A DNA stretch of 64,000 bases. It comes from Gammaproteobacteria bacterium (GTDB taxonomy: Bacteria; Pseudomonadota; Gammaproteobacteria; Pseudomonadales; Cellvibrionaceae). The stretch lies in contig SEBV01000006.1 of assembly GCA_004172865.1 (NCBI GenBank), positions 248,001-312,000 of the forward strand, read 5' to 3'. Under the pieces are notes generated by a model. The model made no database searches. It was not told the origin of the DNA and worked only from the letters and a program-made list of their open reading frames with translations. This document shows, piece after piece, positions 53,548 through 63,023 of the stretch; position 1 is the first letter of the stretch, and each line of letters opens with the position of its first letter. The position numbers and the translations under genes were made by a program.

Positions 53548-56361
53548 TTATTGAAATTGATAAGTTGCGGATATGCCAGCCGTGCGCGGCGGTAGAAAAA
53601 TAGCATCGAAGCCGCCGGGGGTAATAAATGTTCCCGACGATGTTTTTATATTTTGGTTGGTAAGATTTTTTACAAAAGCTTCCAGCGCCCAACTATTCAT
53701 AGAGTCGTAACGCAAGCTTGCATCGAAAGTATTGTAGGCCTTTTGCACCGCAAGATTTTTAGCTCCATCGGGCGCGCTTTTAAAAACACCTGGGGATAAA
53801 TTTGTGCGGTTATAAATATCCAGAAAATATTTATCTGAAAAAGTAGCTTTGAGCTGCGGCGTTAATGTGCCTTCACCGAAATCAAAATCGTGTTTATAAA
53901 CAAAAGTTAGTTTCCAATCCGGCGCACGCACGGGGGAATTACCGGATAAGTTAACAATTTTTCCAGCGCGTGCTGTATCGCTATCAACATAAGGATTAAA
54001 TAAATTTCCGAACAAGGTATCTGGTGTTTGAAAATTATCGAAACGCGCACTCATTAATGTTGACGCCAAATGTAAATAATCGCGGTTTGTTATCGCCCAA
54101 TCGATTTCAATTTCTAAACCTCTCACAGTAGCCGCTGCCGCATTGCGTACTACCGTGCTGGTGATGCGATCAACTAAGCCATCGCCGTTGGTATCAAATA
54201 AATCGCGATCAGAAAATTGCAGGTTGGTGTAATCCGCTTGATAGAGTGCAGTGTTTAAACGCATATCGCCCGCCAACAAACTCGCCTTTAACCCCAACTC
54301 GTAATTAATAACTTCCTCGGGCGCCGCTTCATTGCCACGATCCTGAATATGGCCGGACTTAAAGCCCGTCGCCACTGATGCGTAACTCATCACGTCCGAG
54401 CGCACGTCATACTCGTAGCGCAATAAGCCGCTAGTATTTTTCCAGGTCGCAGAATAATCGTTCACTTGCCGCGTCCAACAGGGTTGATCGCCAATACCCT
54501 GATGGCCACCATTATCGTAAGGTAATCCTGCATTTATAGCAGCTTGCGCGCCCGTGTCCGCATAAATTTGCGCAGCGCTCGGCGCACCGTGGCCGATAGA
54601 ATTCGCGTTGAAATAAGGTCCGATGCCGGTGACACGGCAGTTAAGACTGCGGCCGCCATGATCGGATTTTGTATCGCGAGTGTGACGAATACCGGCGGTG
54701 ACGCGATTGATCTCGTCCAAATCATAAGTCGCCTGCGCAAACATAGCTTTGGATTCCACTTGCCGATCCGGCTGCACAAAATAAGCGACCGCTGCGCCGC
54801 CAAAATCGCTGATAAAACTGGTGATTTTTGTGGGATCGCCGCCGCCATCACCATCCGCCTGATCAATGGCGTAGACAATATCGTTGCGCTCTTGCGATGC
54901 AAAAGCACCCAGGATCCAACGCAAATGTTCTTTATCACTATTAATCAACTGAATTTCATGGGAGCGAAAACGAAAGGTCGAGCTATCGGTTCGGCGCTGC
55001 TCGTAATTGCCGCTGCGACCCATATCTTGATCGAACCCCTGCTGACGCCGCATCATCGCATTACCGGCGATGTAACTAAAGGTCTGCTCATTAGCGAAGG
55101 TGTAATCCATTCGCGAGCGAAAGGTATTGTTGGTTAAATTAATGTAGGACGGCGTATCTGACACAGTTGCGCGAATCCCGCGCGCGACCAGCGTTGGGTC
55201 CAGCTCGGTCACACTGGTGCCCTCATCACTGTAATGCTCCGCACTTAAAAACCAGCGAAAGTTTTCGTTGGGCTGCCAAAAGCTCGAAGCGCGAACAGCT
55301 TGCTGATCATCAGCGTCTGGCCCCTCTGCATTGATATCAGCTTTTTGATAGCTATTTAAGTCAGCTTCAGTGGCGGGATATTGCGGCCCTAAACCTGCGT
55401 AATTTTTGATGAGCTTGGTGTAGGCATCATGCTTATCGACAGCGCCTGCAATGCGCACCGCCAATTCATCACTGAGCGGCACATTAATCGCTGCCTTGAT
55501 GGCCTTGTGTTGATAATCGCCCAAGGTGATATCCACATTGGCAGATGCAAAATCCAGCATGGGCTTTTGGGTTTGAATATTAATTCCACCCGCCGTCGCA
55601 TTACGACCAAACAAAGTACCTTGCGGACCGCGCAAGACTTCAATGCGGTCGAGATCATAAAGCAGCGTCGCCGAACCTTGCGCGCGCGGCGAATACACAC
55701 CATCTATATGTAAGGCCACGGGGCCGTCGGCAATTTCGGTGATGTTAGTTTGGCCAATGCCGCGCAATTGCACCAACAGCGCAGACTGCTCACCAGTATT
55801 TGTCATTTCCAGACCGGGCACTACATCCGTTAAGTTGCGAATATCCTTTGCTTGAAATTGATTGAGCGTATTTTGATTTAACGCAGTAACAGCGATGGGC
55901 GTTTTTTGTAAATCTGTCGCGCGCTTGGTCGCAGTGACTATAACTTCTTCGATACCTTTTATAGGTTTAGTATTTTCCGACGTTAATTTTTTTGCGGGTT
56001 TTTCGGTAGCGACAATCGTAACGCGTTCTCGCTCACCTACCTTATATTGCAGTGAAGTGCCCGCTAATAATTTGTCCAGGGCATCAGTTAAAGTCATTTC
56101 ACCTTTAAGTGATGGCGAGATGAATTTCGTAACCAGCGCAGACGAAACCAACACGTCCACATTTGCCTGCGCCGATAGGCTAAGCAGCGCAACGTCTAGC
56201 GATTGCGAAGGAATATCGAAATGTATAGTTGCTGCAGACGCGATTTTTCCTTCAGGCAAAAGTGCTGCATGCGCTGAACTTACGAACGCAAATAGGCTGC
56301 AAAAACTCAGAATGAGCGCAGACAAATGCGTTGAAAACCGGCAGCTAAAAGCACTTTTCAT
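53548..56361 (-). CDS. TonB-dependent receptor with N-terminal STN signalling domain
   Basis: A 937-residue outer-membrane transducer. The signal peptide (about 1-32) is followed by an STN domain at about 46-118 (IHFDIPSQSLDVALLSLSAQANVDVLVS, GEMTLTDALDKLLAGTSLQYKV). Then come a TonB box (EEVIVTATKR, about 138-147), a plug (RIEVLRGPQGTLFGRNATAGG) and a barrel with a C-terminal SATYQFQ. STN receptors signal ligand occupancy to an anti-sigma factor of the FecR type. fecI-fecR lies divergently next to it, which makes this the natural partner. I find no copy of the FecI-like promoter motif before this gene. Ligand unknown. It has no ion- or sugar-specific neighbours except nag genes behind it. 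Confidence 0.92.
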   Translation of the reverse strand: MKSAFSCRFSTHLSALILSFCSLFAFVSSAHAALLPEGKIASAATIHFDIPSQSLDVALLSLSAQANVDVLVSSALVTKFISPSLKGEMTLTDALDKLLAGTSLQYKVGERERVTIVATEKPAKKLTSENTKPIKGIEEVIVTATKRATDLQKTPIAVTALNQNTLNQFQAKDIRNLTDVVPGLEMTNTGEQSALLVQLRGIGQTNITEIADGPVALHIDGVYSPRAQGSATLLYDLDRIEVLRGPQGTLFGRNATAGGINIQTQKPMLDFASANVDITLGDYQHKAIKAAINVPLSDELAVRIAGAVDKHDAYTKLIKNYAGLGPQYPATEADLNSYQKADINAEGPDADDQQAVRASSFWQPNENFRWFLSAEHYSDEGTSVTELDPTLVARGIRATVSDTPSYINLTNNTFRSRMDYTFANEQTFSYIAGNAMMRRQQGFDQDMGRSGNYEQRRTDSSTFRFRSHEIQLINSDKEHLRWILGAFASQERNDIVYAIDQADGDGGGDPTKITSFISDFGGAAVAYFVQPDRQVESKAMFAQATYDLDEINRVTAGIRHTRDTKSDHGGRSLNCRVTGIGPYFNANSIGHGAPSAAQIYADTGAQAAINAGLPYDNGGHQGIGDQPCWTRQVNDYSATWKNTSGLLRYEYDVRSDVMSYASVATGFKSGHIQDRGNEAAPEEVINYELGLKASLLAGDMRLNTALYQADYTNLQFSDRDLFDTNGDGLVDRITSTVVRNAAAATVRGLEIEIDWAITNRDYLHLASTLMSARFDNFQTPDTLFGNLFNPYVDSDTARAGKIVNLSGNSPVRAPDWKLTFVYKHDFDFGEGTLTPQLKATFSDKYFLDIYNRTNLSPGVFKSAPDGAKNLAVQKAYNTFDASLRYDSMNSWALEAFVKNLTNQNIKTSSGTFITPGGFDAIFLPPRTAGISATYQFQ

Positions 56362-56678
56362 AAGATATAAATAATTTATTGTTTAGGCAAATCTACTGAA
56401 AGGTCGCCATTTATATAGGAAAACCCATACCTTGTCGAAAGCTGCGTGCGTGCCGGATTTTGAATGAAGCCGCGACATCACAGAAATCGATTAGATATTT
56501 TTTATTCATTAGGGGGAGCGGATTCGTATAGCTCATACGTCTTAGTGGATGGTATAGCTTGGTTTGAAAAAAATCCCATGCATTTATCACAATCGCCCAC
56601 ACTATAACTTTATTAAACAGGCGCTTTCTATGATTTCACGTTATGCTTTGACGTTACAACTTTGAGCGCCAATCGATT
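56362..56678. other. Divergent intergenic region between STN receptor and fecI
   Basis: About 317 bp between divergent start codons. It holds the plus-strand ECF-type promoter element at 56514-56544. No recognisable promoter for the minus-strand receptor was found; its AT-rich start (TAAATAATTTATTG) is close to the ATG. Confidence 0.5.
56514..56544 (+). promoter_or_regulatory. Putative FecI-type ECF promoter of fecI-fecR
   Basis: GGGAGCGGATT (56514-56524), 13 nt, CGTCTTA (56538-56544). The same two blocks at identical spacing recur at 58456-58486 before the second TonB-dependent receptor; GTATAGCTC-like sequence between them is also largely shared. CGT in the -10 element is typical of iron-starvation-type ECF sigma promoters. 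This implies autoregulation of fecI. Confidence 0.65.
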
Positions 56679-57230
56679 ATGCGCCCATTACAAAACTCCC
56701 GGACAGATATTGTGAGCACATCCACTAAAGAAGCGTATGTGCGTGATATTTATCTTCAGCATCGCGAAGAATTGTGCTGCCATATTGTAAAAAAATGCGG
56801 CGTAAAATTTAGCGAAGCTGAAGATATTGTGCATTCGGCATTCGCACGTTTTGTTGGAATGGAATCACCTTTTGCGGTGGAAAATCCGCGTGCTTTTTTA
56901 TATACCACCAGTTACAACATTGCGATTGATTTAAAACGACACAATCAAGTGCAACACAAATATACGCAAGCGGTAGTCGACAATGATTCAGAAATTGTTG
57001 AAGCGCTTGGGCCCGAACGCGAAGTGGAAGGTAAACAGCGCTTGGGAATTATTTCGCGCGCGTTGTGGGGAATGCCGAAAAAACGTCGGCAATTATTAAT
57101 GATGAGTCGTTTTGATGGATTATCTTATGCAGAAATTGCACGCCAGGTCGGCCTGTCAGAAACCGTCGTACGTAAACATGTCTCCAACGCATTGGCAGAT
57201 TGCCATAAAGCATTACAGGCCCAAGGGTAG
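56679..57230 (+). CDS. FecI-type ECF RNA polymerase sigma factor
   Basis: A 183-residue ECF sigma factor of the FecI family. Region 2 is YLQHREELCCHIVKKCGVKFSEAEDIVHSAFARFV with NPRAFLYTTSYNIAIDLKR. Region 4 is MPKKRRQLLMMSRFDGLSYAEIARQVGLSETVVRKHVSNALADC, a canonical helix-turn-helix. It is followed within 20 bp by a FecR-type regulator. Start: ATG 56679, though a GTG at 56712 is possible. It probably recognises the twin promoter elements at 56514 and 58456. Confidence 0.93.
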   Translation: MRPLQNSRTDIVSTSTKEAYVRDIYLQHREELCCHIVKKCGVKFSEAEDIVHSAFARFVGMESPFAVENPRAFLYTTSYNIAIDLKRHNQVQHKYTQAVVDNDSEIVEALGPEREVEGKQRLGIISRALWGMPKKRRQLLMMSRFDGLSYAEIARQVGLSETVVRKHVSNALADCHKALQAQG

Positions 57231-57248
57231 AGGTTGCGGAATTTAATT

Positions 57249-58295
57249 ATGCAAGCAGATCAGATGGAACACATCAACAACCAAGCCAGAGAATGGTTCA
57301 CGTTGATGCAGTCAGGTTCCGCAAGCGAAGTGGAAAAGCTTGAGCTGCAAGAGTGGTTGCAGGCAAGCAGTGCGCATCAACAAGCTTATGGCGACTACGA
57401 ATTAATTTGGCAAGATCTTGGCAATTTGCACGCGAAAGAAATTGCTGCTCTTAAGCGTTCAGTCAAACCTTCATTTGTTGAAATTTTACAAAATGGTGTG
57501 GCAGCATTCTTTTCTGGACTACGCAATTTTACACTGAGTTCTCAGCGCGGAATTGCATTTGCGTCTGTTGCAATTCTTATTGCCGGTGCATTATTTTTTG
57601 TGCTTCAACCCGAAAAACTTGTTACGCAGGATTTCGCAACTGCAACGGGAGAAATTAAACATTTCACTCTGGAAGACGGTAGCGAAATAACGCTTGGCGC
57701 GAAATCTGAATTGAAAGCCTGGGCCACGACCAAAGAGCGCCATGTTGTGTTGCTGCAAGGTCAGGCGTTTTTCAAAGTTGCCAAAAATCCGCAGCGCCCA
57801 TTTTGGGTGGATGCCGGTGCAACAAAAATTCGTGTTGTTGGAACCCAGTTCGATGTAAGACGCGGATCAGATCGTACGCGAGTTGCTGTGCTTGAAGGTA
57901 TCGTCAATGTATCCAACGCTGAAAGCAGTAAAAGCAGCAACCTATCACCTGTAGTTCTCACAGCAGGGCAACAAGTAACGCGTTTAAATGCAGGAAAATT
58001 TGAAGCAGTAAATTCTATTTCTGTTTCTGAATTGGAATCCTGGCGCAATGGTCGATTGATTTACTTACGCGCGAGCCTTGCAGATGTTGTTGCAGATGCG
58101 AATCGCTATTTTAGCAATTCTATTACTTTAGGTTCAAAAGATTTAGCTGATTTAAAAGTAACAGCCGCAGTAAGCACTAATCAAATTGATGCATTAGCGG
58201 ATATGTTGGCAAGTTCATTACCCGTAGAAATACAAAAAGACTCACAGAACAATATTCTTATTAAATCACGCAACGACAACCTTCCAAAAAAATAA
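57249..58295 (+). CDS. FecR-type anti-sigma/signal-transducing protein
   Basis: An inner-membrane regulator of the ECF sigma factor. An N-terminal cytoplasmic DUF4880 domain (AREWFTLMQSGSASEVEKLELQEWLQASSAHQQAYGDYELIW) is followed by one span (about residues 100-119), then the periplasmic FecR domain (ITLGAKSELKAW, VLLQGQAFFKVAKNPQRPFWVDAG, IRVVGTQFDVR, VAVLEGIVNV). The C-terminus is STN-like and could dock to a receptor STN domain (LADVVADANRYFSNSITLGSKDLADLKVTAAVS). ATG 57249 gives 348 residues. A TTG at 57234 is in frame but abuts the AGAGG ribosome-binding site. Confidence 0.92.
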   Translation: MQADQMEHINNQAREWFTLMQSGSASEVEKLELQEWLQASSAHQQAYGDYELIWQDLGNLHAKEIAALKRSVKPSFVEILQNGVAAFFSGLRNFTLSSQRGIAFASVAILIAGALFFVLQPEKLVTQDFATATGEIKHFTLEDGSEITLGAKSELKAWATTKERHVVLLQGQAFFKVAKNPQRPFWVDAGATKIRVVGTQFDVRRGSDRTRVAVLEGIVNVSNAESSKSSNLSPVVLTAGQQVTRLNAGKFEAVNSISVSELESWRNGRLIYLRASLADVVADANRYFSNSITLGSKDLADLKVTAAVSTNQIDALADMLASSLPVEIQKDSQNNILIKSRNDNLPKK

Positions 58296-58302
58296 ATTTA
58301 AG

Positions 58303-58333
58303 GCGCCATTTTTTATTTACTAAAAAGTGGCGC
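58303..58333 (+). terminator. Hairpin after fecR
   Basis: A 13-bp stem GCGCCATTTTTTA / TAAAAAGTGGCGC (one G-T wobble) encloses a TTTAC loop, 7 bp after the fecR stop. The following sequence (TGATATTTATT) has no clean T-run, so it may be a weak terminator or an mRNA-stabilising end. Confidence 0.5.
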
Positions 58334-58455
58334 TGATATTTATTGGCCCTTCTAAAAATTTTATTCCTTACGATTAAAGCCACAATCTCTGGTTTTGGCT
58401 TTTACTGTCGCCAATATCATCCCGAAAAACCAATAAATTTTTATTTCGCAATCAA

Positions 58456-58486
58456 GGGAGCGGATTGTTAATAGCTCTACGTCTTA
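58456..58486 (+). promoter_or_regulatory. Putative FecI-type ECF promoter of the TonB-dependent receptor
   Basis: GGGAGCGGATT (58456-58466), 13 nt, CGTCTTA (58480-58486): the same blocks and spacing as before fecI. The start would lie near 58493, about 80 nt before the receptor ATG at 58572, which has a GGGGAA ribosome-binding site. Confidence 0.65.
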
Positions 58487-58571
58487 CTGGTGACGTATTT
58501 TTTGGCTAAAGGAATACGTTGATACAAGGATTTCCAACTATTAACAATAAATTTCAGGGGAAATAACTCAG

Positions 58572-61349
58572 ATGTTTAAAAAACGAAAACTATCCAGCGC
58601 AATTTTTGCAATTACCGCTGCAGTCTCAAGCTCACAATTTGCTTACGCTCAAAACGCGCCTGATAGCGAAGCTGATGAAGTTATTGTTCAAGGTATTCGC
58701 GGTAGCTTGATGCGTTCGCAAGATATTAAACGCGATGGCAGCGGCGTAGTCGATGCAATTTCTTCAGAAGATATAGGCAAGTTTCCCGATCAAAACCTTG
58801 CGGAGTCTTTACAGCGTATTACCGGCGTTTCTATTGACCGTGCAGGTGGTGAAGGCCAGCTAATTACGGTGCGCGGCTTCGGTCCCGACTTCAACACTGT
58901 GCTGGTTAACGGACGCCAAATGGCGTCTGAAAATGATACGCGCGCATTTAGTTTCGATACTATCTCGGCGGATATGGTTAACAGCATTAATGTATTTAAA
59001 ACTGCCACTGCAACACAACAATCCGGTGGCATTGGTGCAACAGTAAATATTACTACTGCGCGCCCATTAGCATTACATGATTTAAAAATTGCAGGTTCGA
59101 TTAAAGCCTTACACGATGATAATAGCGGTGAAACTACGCCCGAATATTCTGCATTGATTAGCGACACTTTTAATGATGAAACTTTCGGTGCGTTACTCGC
59201 CGTATCACATCGCAAAGCGGATACGCGTTTGAATCAAGCGCAAACGGACGGCTGGTTAGAAAACGCCGGTATTCCCACTGCGGAATTAAATGGTGGTGCT
59301 GGTTTTGCGGGCAATGTATTTTCGCCGCGTAACTATGACACCAAAGTGACTTTTGAAGAACGCACTCGCACCAATACCAATTTAGTTTTGCAATATAAAC
59401 CAAAAGATAATTTAACCTTAACGGCTGATGCATTATTTTCTGATTTCGATATCAAAACTGATTCAACGTCATACGGCCACTGGTTCACCGCGCCTAACAT
59501 CGAAAATGCGGTGACGGACAGCAACGGAACTGTTGTTGATCTCTATCAAGAAACGGGTTTGGCTACCGATTTCCACGCGAAAAAATTTGATCGCCTGACC
59601 AGCACCAAATCTTACGGCTTGCAAGCTGATTGGGATGTTACTGATACCTTAAATATCATTTTTGATGTATCGCAATCAAAAGCCGAACGCGAAGCCAACA
59701 ACGGTGGCGGCAATCAACTGTCATTAATTGGTTACAAAAATCGTGTGCGTTTTCAATCAGACGATAAAATTTTGCCGTGGGTAAGTGAATTTGAGGATGC
59801 GGCAACGGGCCTCGACTACGACGGTACTTTACACAATGTTTCAAATTATCTTGATCCCGCCAACGGCCGTGCGCACGTAATGTTACGTCGCGGCTGGGAA
59901 GTGGAAGATGATATTAAACAATACAAAATGGACGGCATTTGGAAAGAAGGATCTGACACGGGATTGGTCGCCGCAAAATTCGGTGCAAGCTTATCCAAAG
60001 AAACTAAATCGTTGGCCTATTGGACTAACGAAATTGGCGGCGTTCACTGTACCTATTGCGGCTACGCGGACACACCCGATTTACCTGACAGTATTCTCAC
60101 TGTATTCGATGCAGGCAATGATTTCTTAAGCAATGTCAGTGGCCACGGTAGAACGCCAACCAAATGGTTGCGTCACGATGGCGAAAAACAATTTGCGTAT
60201 CTGGAAAGTTTAAGCGGTGCAAACTTTGACGCAAAACGTTCAGATATTTCTTACGCCGTTGAAGAAGAAACTACGTCAGCTTATTTTGAATTTGATTTTG
60301 CGGGCTCAATTGCCAACATGCCATTGAAAGCAACAACGGGTGCGCGTCTTGAAAGTACTGATGTGACGGTTGTGGGAACCCAAGGTGCGCCGGAGCGTTT
60401 GGATATTCTCGACCAAACGGAAATGTCGACGGTTTATGGGGCTGCTGCAGCCATTGACACTTCAGCATCCTACAAAGCTTTGTTACCGAATGTGAGTTTA
60501 AATTTAAATGTCACCGATGATCTTATTGCACGTGTTGCAGCCTCGCGGTCTTTAACGCGCGCGCCGCTAAATAGCATGACGCCTGCAACCAATATCGTCA
60601 CTACACGCCCGGGAACACTCACCGCAAGTGCAGGGAACCCCGCGTTAAAACCATTCCTCTCCGACAATTTGGATTTATCACTGGAATGGTATTACGGCGA
60701 TGCAAGTTATGTATCTGCAGGCTATTTCTGGAAAGACGTAACCAACTTTATTATTACCGGTACCAAGAAACAAACTTTCACTACTAGTAATGGAAGTTTG
60801 TTGACCGATCCAAGTTCCGGTACTAATCCAAACGCACCCGACGCTGGCGACAACGTTGCTGAATTTACTGTAACGCTGCCAAGCAACGGTGAAGAAGCTA
60901 TTGTCGATGGTATCGAAGTCGCGTGGCAGCATACCTTTGGCGATAGCGGTTTCGGCGCAATTGTGAACGGCACCATTGTAGATAGCGATGCTCCATTAAA
61001 AGCGGGCGACATCACGCAAAAATTTGCGGTGACTGGCATTAGTAATTCTGCAAACGTTGTGGGCTTCTATGAACAAGGGCCTTATCAGTTACGAATTGCT
61101 TACAACTGGCGCGATAAATTTTTACAGTCATTAACGCAAACCAATGGTGATGGTGTTGTACACGTAGCGGCTTACGGTCAGTGGGATATGAGCGGAAGCT
61201 ACGCCATTAACGAAAATATTTCGATTCTATTTGAAGCCACCAATTTAACTGAAGAAGTGGTTACCAAATACGGTCGCTATAAAAATCAATTTTTATTGGC
61301 AGAAGATGCAGGGCGACGTTTGTCACTCGGTGTAACCGCTAAGTTTTAA
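58572..61349 (+). CDS. TonB-dependent receptor (TIGR01782-like, Xanthomonas/Caulobacter type)
   Basis: A 925-residue outer-membrane transporter without STN. Signal peptide (residues 1-26, SSQFAYA), TonB box (DEVIVQGIR, 34-42), plug with the subfamily-specific wording (VVDAISSEDIGKFPDQNLAESLQRITGVSI, TVRGFGPDFNTVLVNGRQMA), then a barrel with a C-terminal GVTAKF. Receptors of this type usually import plant- or algal-polysaccharide oligosaccharides, and the nag operon next door raises the possibility of chitooligosaccharides. The substrate is not proven. It is probably controlled by the FecI/FecR pair. Confidence 0.94.
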   Translation: MFKKRKLSSAIFAITAAVSSSQFAYAQNAPDSEADEVIVQGIRGSLMRSQDIKRDGSGVVDAISSEDIGKFPDQNLAESLQRITGVSIDRAGGEGQLITVRGFGPDFNTVLVNGRQMASENDTRAFSFDTISADMVNSINVFKTATATQQSGGIGATVNITTARPLALHDLKIAGSIKALHDDNSGETTPEYSALISDTFNDETFGALLAVSHRKADTRLNQAQTDGWLENAGIPTAELNGGAGFAGNVFSPRNYDTKVTFEERTRTNTNLVLQYKPKDNLTLTADALFSDFDIKTDSTSYGHWFTAPNIENAVTDSNGTVVDLYQETGLATDFHAKKFDRLTSTKSYGLQADWDVTDTLNIIFDVSQSKAEREANNGGGNQLSLIGYKNRVRFQSDDKILPWVSEFEDAATGLDYDGTLHNVSNYLDPANGRAHVMLRRGWEVEDDIKQYKMDGIWKEGSDTGLVAAKFGASLSKETKSLAYWTNEIGGVHCTYCGYADTPDLPDSILTVFDAGNDFLSNVSGHGRTPTKWLRHDGEKQFAYLESLSGANFDAKRSDISYAVEEETTSAYFEFDFAGSIANMPLKATTGARLESTDVTVVGTQGAPERLDILDQTEMSTVYGAAAAIDTSASYKALLPNVSLNLNVTDDLIARVAASRSLTRAPLNSMTPATNIVTTRPGTLTASAGNPALKPFLSDNLDLSLEWYYGDASYVSAGYFWKDVTNFIITGTKKQTFTTSNGSLLTDPSSGTNPNAPDAGDNVAEFTVTLPSNGEEAIVDGIEVAWQHTFGDSGFGAIVNGTIVDSDAPLKAGDITQKFAVTGISNSANVVGFYEQGPYQLRIAYNWRDKFLQSLTQTNGDGVVHVAAYGQWDMSGSYAINENISILFEATNLTEEVVTKYGRYKNQFLLAEDAGRRLSLGVTAKF

Positions 61350-61373
61350 ATTCATCGGCTATCTCCTCGCTTT

Positions 61374-61400
61374 GGGTTGCCGTTATGGCAACCCGTTTTT
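61374..61400 (+). terminator. Rho-independent terminator after the receptor gene
   Basis: Stem GGGTTGCC / GGCAACCC with a GTTAT loop, then GTTTTTCG. It may be partial, allowing some read-through into the halogenase-like gene. Confidence 0.82.
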
Positions 61401-61457
61401 CGTTAAAGATTTGCAAAATTAAATATCACCATAATAAAAATTACAGAGGATGAACTA

Positions 61458-63002
61458 ATGAATACTGCGATTAAATCGATTGTGATTGTCGGCGGTGGCA
61501 CTGCTGGCTGGATTACTGCGGGGCGCATTGCGGCAAAACATAAATCCAATACCAGCGCTGGCATTAAAGTAACGCTAATTGAATCACCAACTATAAATAT
61601 TATTGGTGTGGGCGAAGGCACTTGGCCGACCATGCGCACTACGCTTATGAAAATGGGAATTTCCGAAACTGAATTTATGCGCGAGTGCGATGCAACTTTC
61701 AAGCAAGGTGCAAAATTCGCAAAATGGGTTGATGGAACTCCGAACGATTTTTATTACCACCCACTCATGCTTCCGCAGGGATTTAACAAAGTGGATTTGC
61801 CGCCCTATTGGCAAACAGAATTCAGCCACCAATCTTTTTCAGATGCCGTGTGTTTTCAAGAACAAGTTTGTGAACATGGGCTCGCACCGAAATTAATTAC
61901 AACCGCAGAATACGCTTCAGTCGCCAACTATGCCTACCATTTAAACGCGGGGAAATTCGCTACATTTTTACAAAAACACTGCGTTAATAAACTCGGTGTA
62001 AATCATATTCTCGGCGATGTTATTCAGATCAATTCCGCCGAAAATGGCGATATAAAATCTGTAACCACTGCGCAGCAAGGCGAAATTTTCGGAGATTTAT
62101 TTATTGATTGCACCGGCTTCTCATCGCTGTTACTCGGCGAGCATTTAGCCGTGCCTTTTGTTGATAGAAGCGATGTGCTTTTTATTGATACCGCCATAGC
62201 GGCGCAAGTGCCCTACGAGCAGGAAGATGCACCTATAGCGTCGCACACCATTTCAACTGGCCAAGCCGCTGGCTGGATCTGGGATATAGGATTAATACAC
62301 AGACGTGGCACCGGCTACGTTTATTCCAGTAAACACACCAGTCATGATGAAGCAGAACAAACCTTACGCGATTACATAGGGCCTGCGGCAAAAGATTTAA
62401 ATTTTAGAAAAATTCCAATTCAATCCGGTCACCGAAAATTATTCTGGAAAAACAATTGTGTCGCGGTAGGTTTATCGGCGGGATTTTTAGAACCGCTCGA
62501 AGCATCCGCGATTGTATTAGTGGAACTGTCAGCGGAAATGATTGCAGAACAATTACCGGCTTGCAGAGAGGTAATGGATATTACCGCTAAACGCTTTAAC
62601 GAAACATTTTTGTATCGCTGGGATCGAATCGTTGATTTTTTAAAATTGCATTACATTTTAAGTAAACGCTCCGATAATAGTTTTTGGTCGGATAACCGCA
62701 ACCCGGAAACCATTCCTGAAAGTCTGCAAGAACTTATGCAACTGTGGCGCTACCGCTCACCCGGCAATCAGGATTTCACCAGCAATAACGAGGTATTTCC
62801 TGCTGCCAGTTACCAATACGTGCTCTACGGCATGGGTTTTAAAATGGATGCGAGCTTAATTGCACATACATTGGATGCAAAACATTTAGCCGCCGAGCAA
62901 ATTTCACAAAATGCCGCGACAATTAAAAAAGCACTGAATATGTTGCCAACCAATCGCGAACTTATGAAAAAAATTCACGAATTCGGTTTCGCAAGCGTTT
63001 AA
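61458..63002 (+). CDS. Flavin-dependent (tryptophan) halogenase-like protein
   Basis: A 514-residue FAD-dependent monooxygenase-fold protein of the tryptophan-halogenase family. The Rossmann motif GGGTAG is at residues 12-17. VGEGTWPTMRTTLMKMGI and ATFKQGAKFAKW carry the usual catalytic-Lys position (Lys82). The WxWxIP motif is WIWDIG (273-278), with Gly instead of Pro. FLEPLEASAIVLVE is typical. Family members next to TIGR01782-type receptors and SapC genes are common in Caulobacter and Xanthomonas relatives, and their substrates are mostly undetermined. Whether this protein halogenates at all is open. Confidence 0.88.
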   Translation: MNTAIKSIVIVGGGTAGWITAGRIAAKHKSNTSAGIKVTLIESPTINIIGVGEGTWPTMRTTLMKMGISETEFMRECDATFKQGAKFAKWVDGTPNDFYYHPLMLPQGFNKVDLPPYWQTEFSHQSFSDAVCFQEQVCEHGLAPKLITTAEYASVANYAYHLNAGKFATFLQKHCVNKLGVNHILGDVIQINSAENGDIKSVTTAQQGEIFGDLFIDCTGFSSLLLGEHLAVPFVDRSDVLFIDTAIAAQVPYEQEDAPIASHTISTGQAAGWIWDIGLIHRRGTGYVYSSKHTSHDEAEQTLRDYIGPAAKDLNFRKIPIQSGHRKLFWKNNCVAVGLSAGFLEPLEASAIVLVELSAEMIAEQLPACREVMDITAKRFNETFLYRWDRIVDFLKLHYILSKRSDNSFWSDNRNPETIPESLQELMQLWRYRSPGNQDFTSNNEVFPAASYQYVLYGMGFKMDASLIAHTLDAKHLAAEQISQNAATIKKALNMLPTNRELMKKIHEFGFASV

Positions 63003-63023
63003 TTATCATGGAGCAAAATAACT

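Noticed and set aside
54544-55137. 197-codon open frame opposite the STN receptor
   Set aside because: It is fully antisense to a well supported TonB-dependent receptor, with no homology or start signal of its own.
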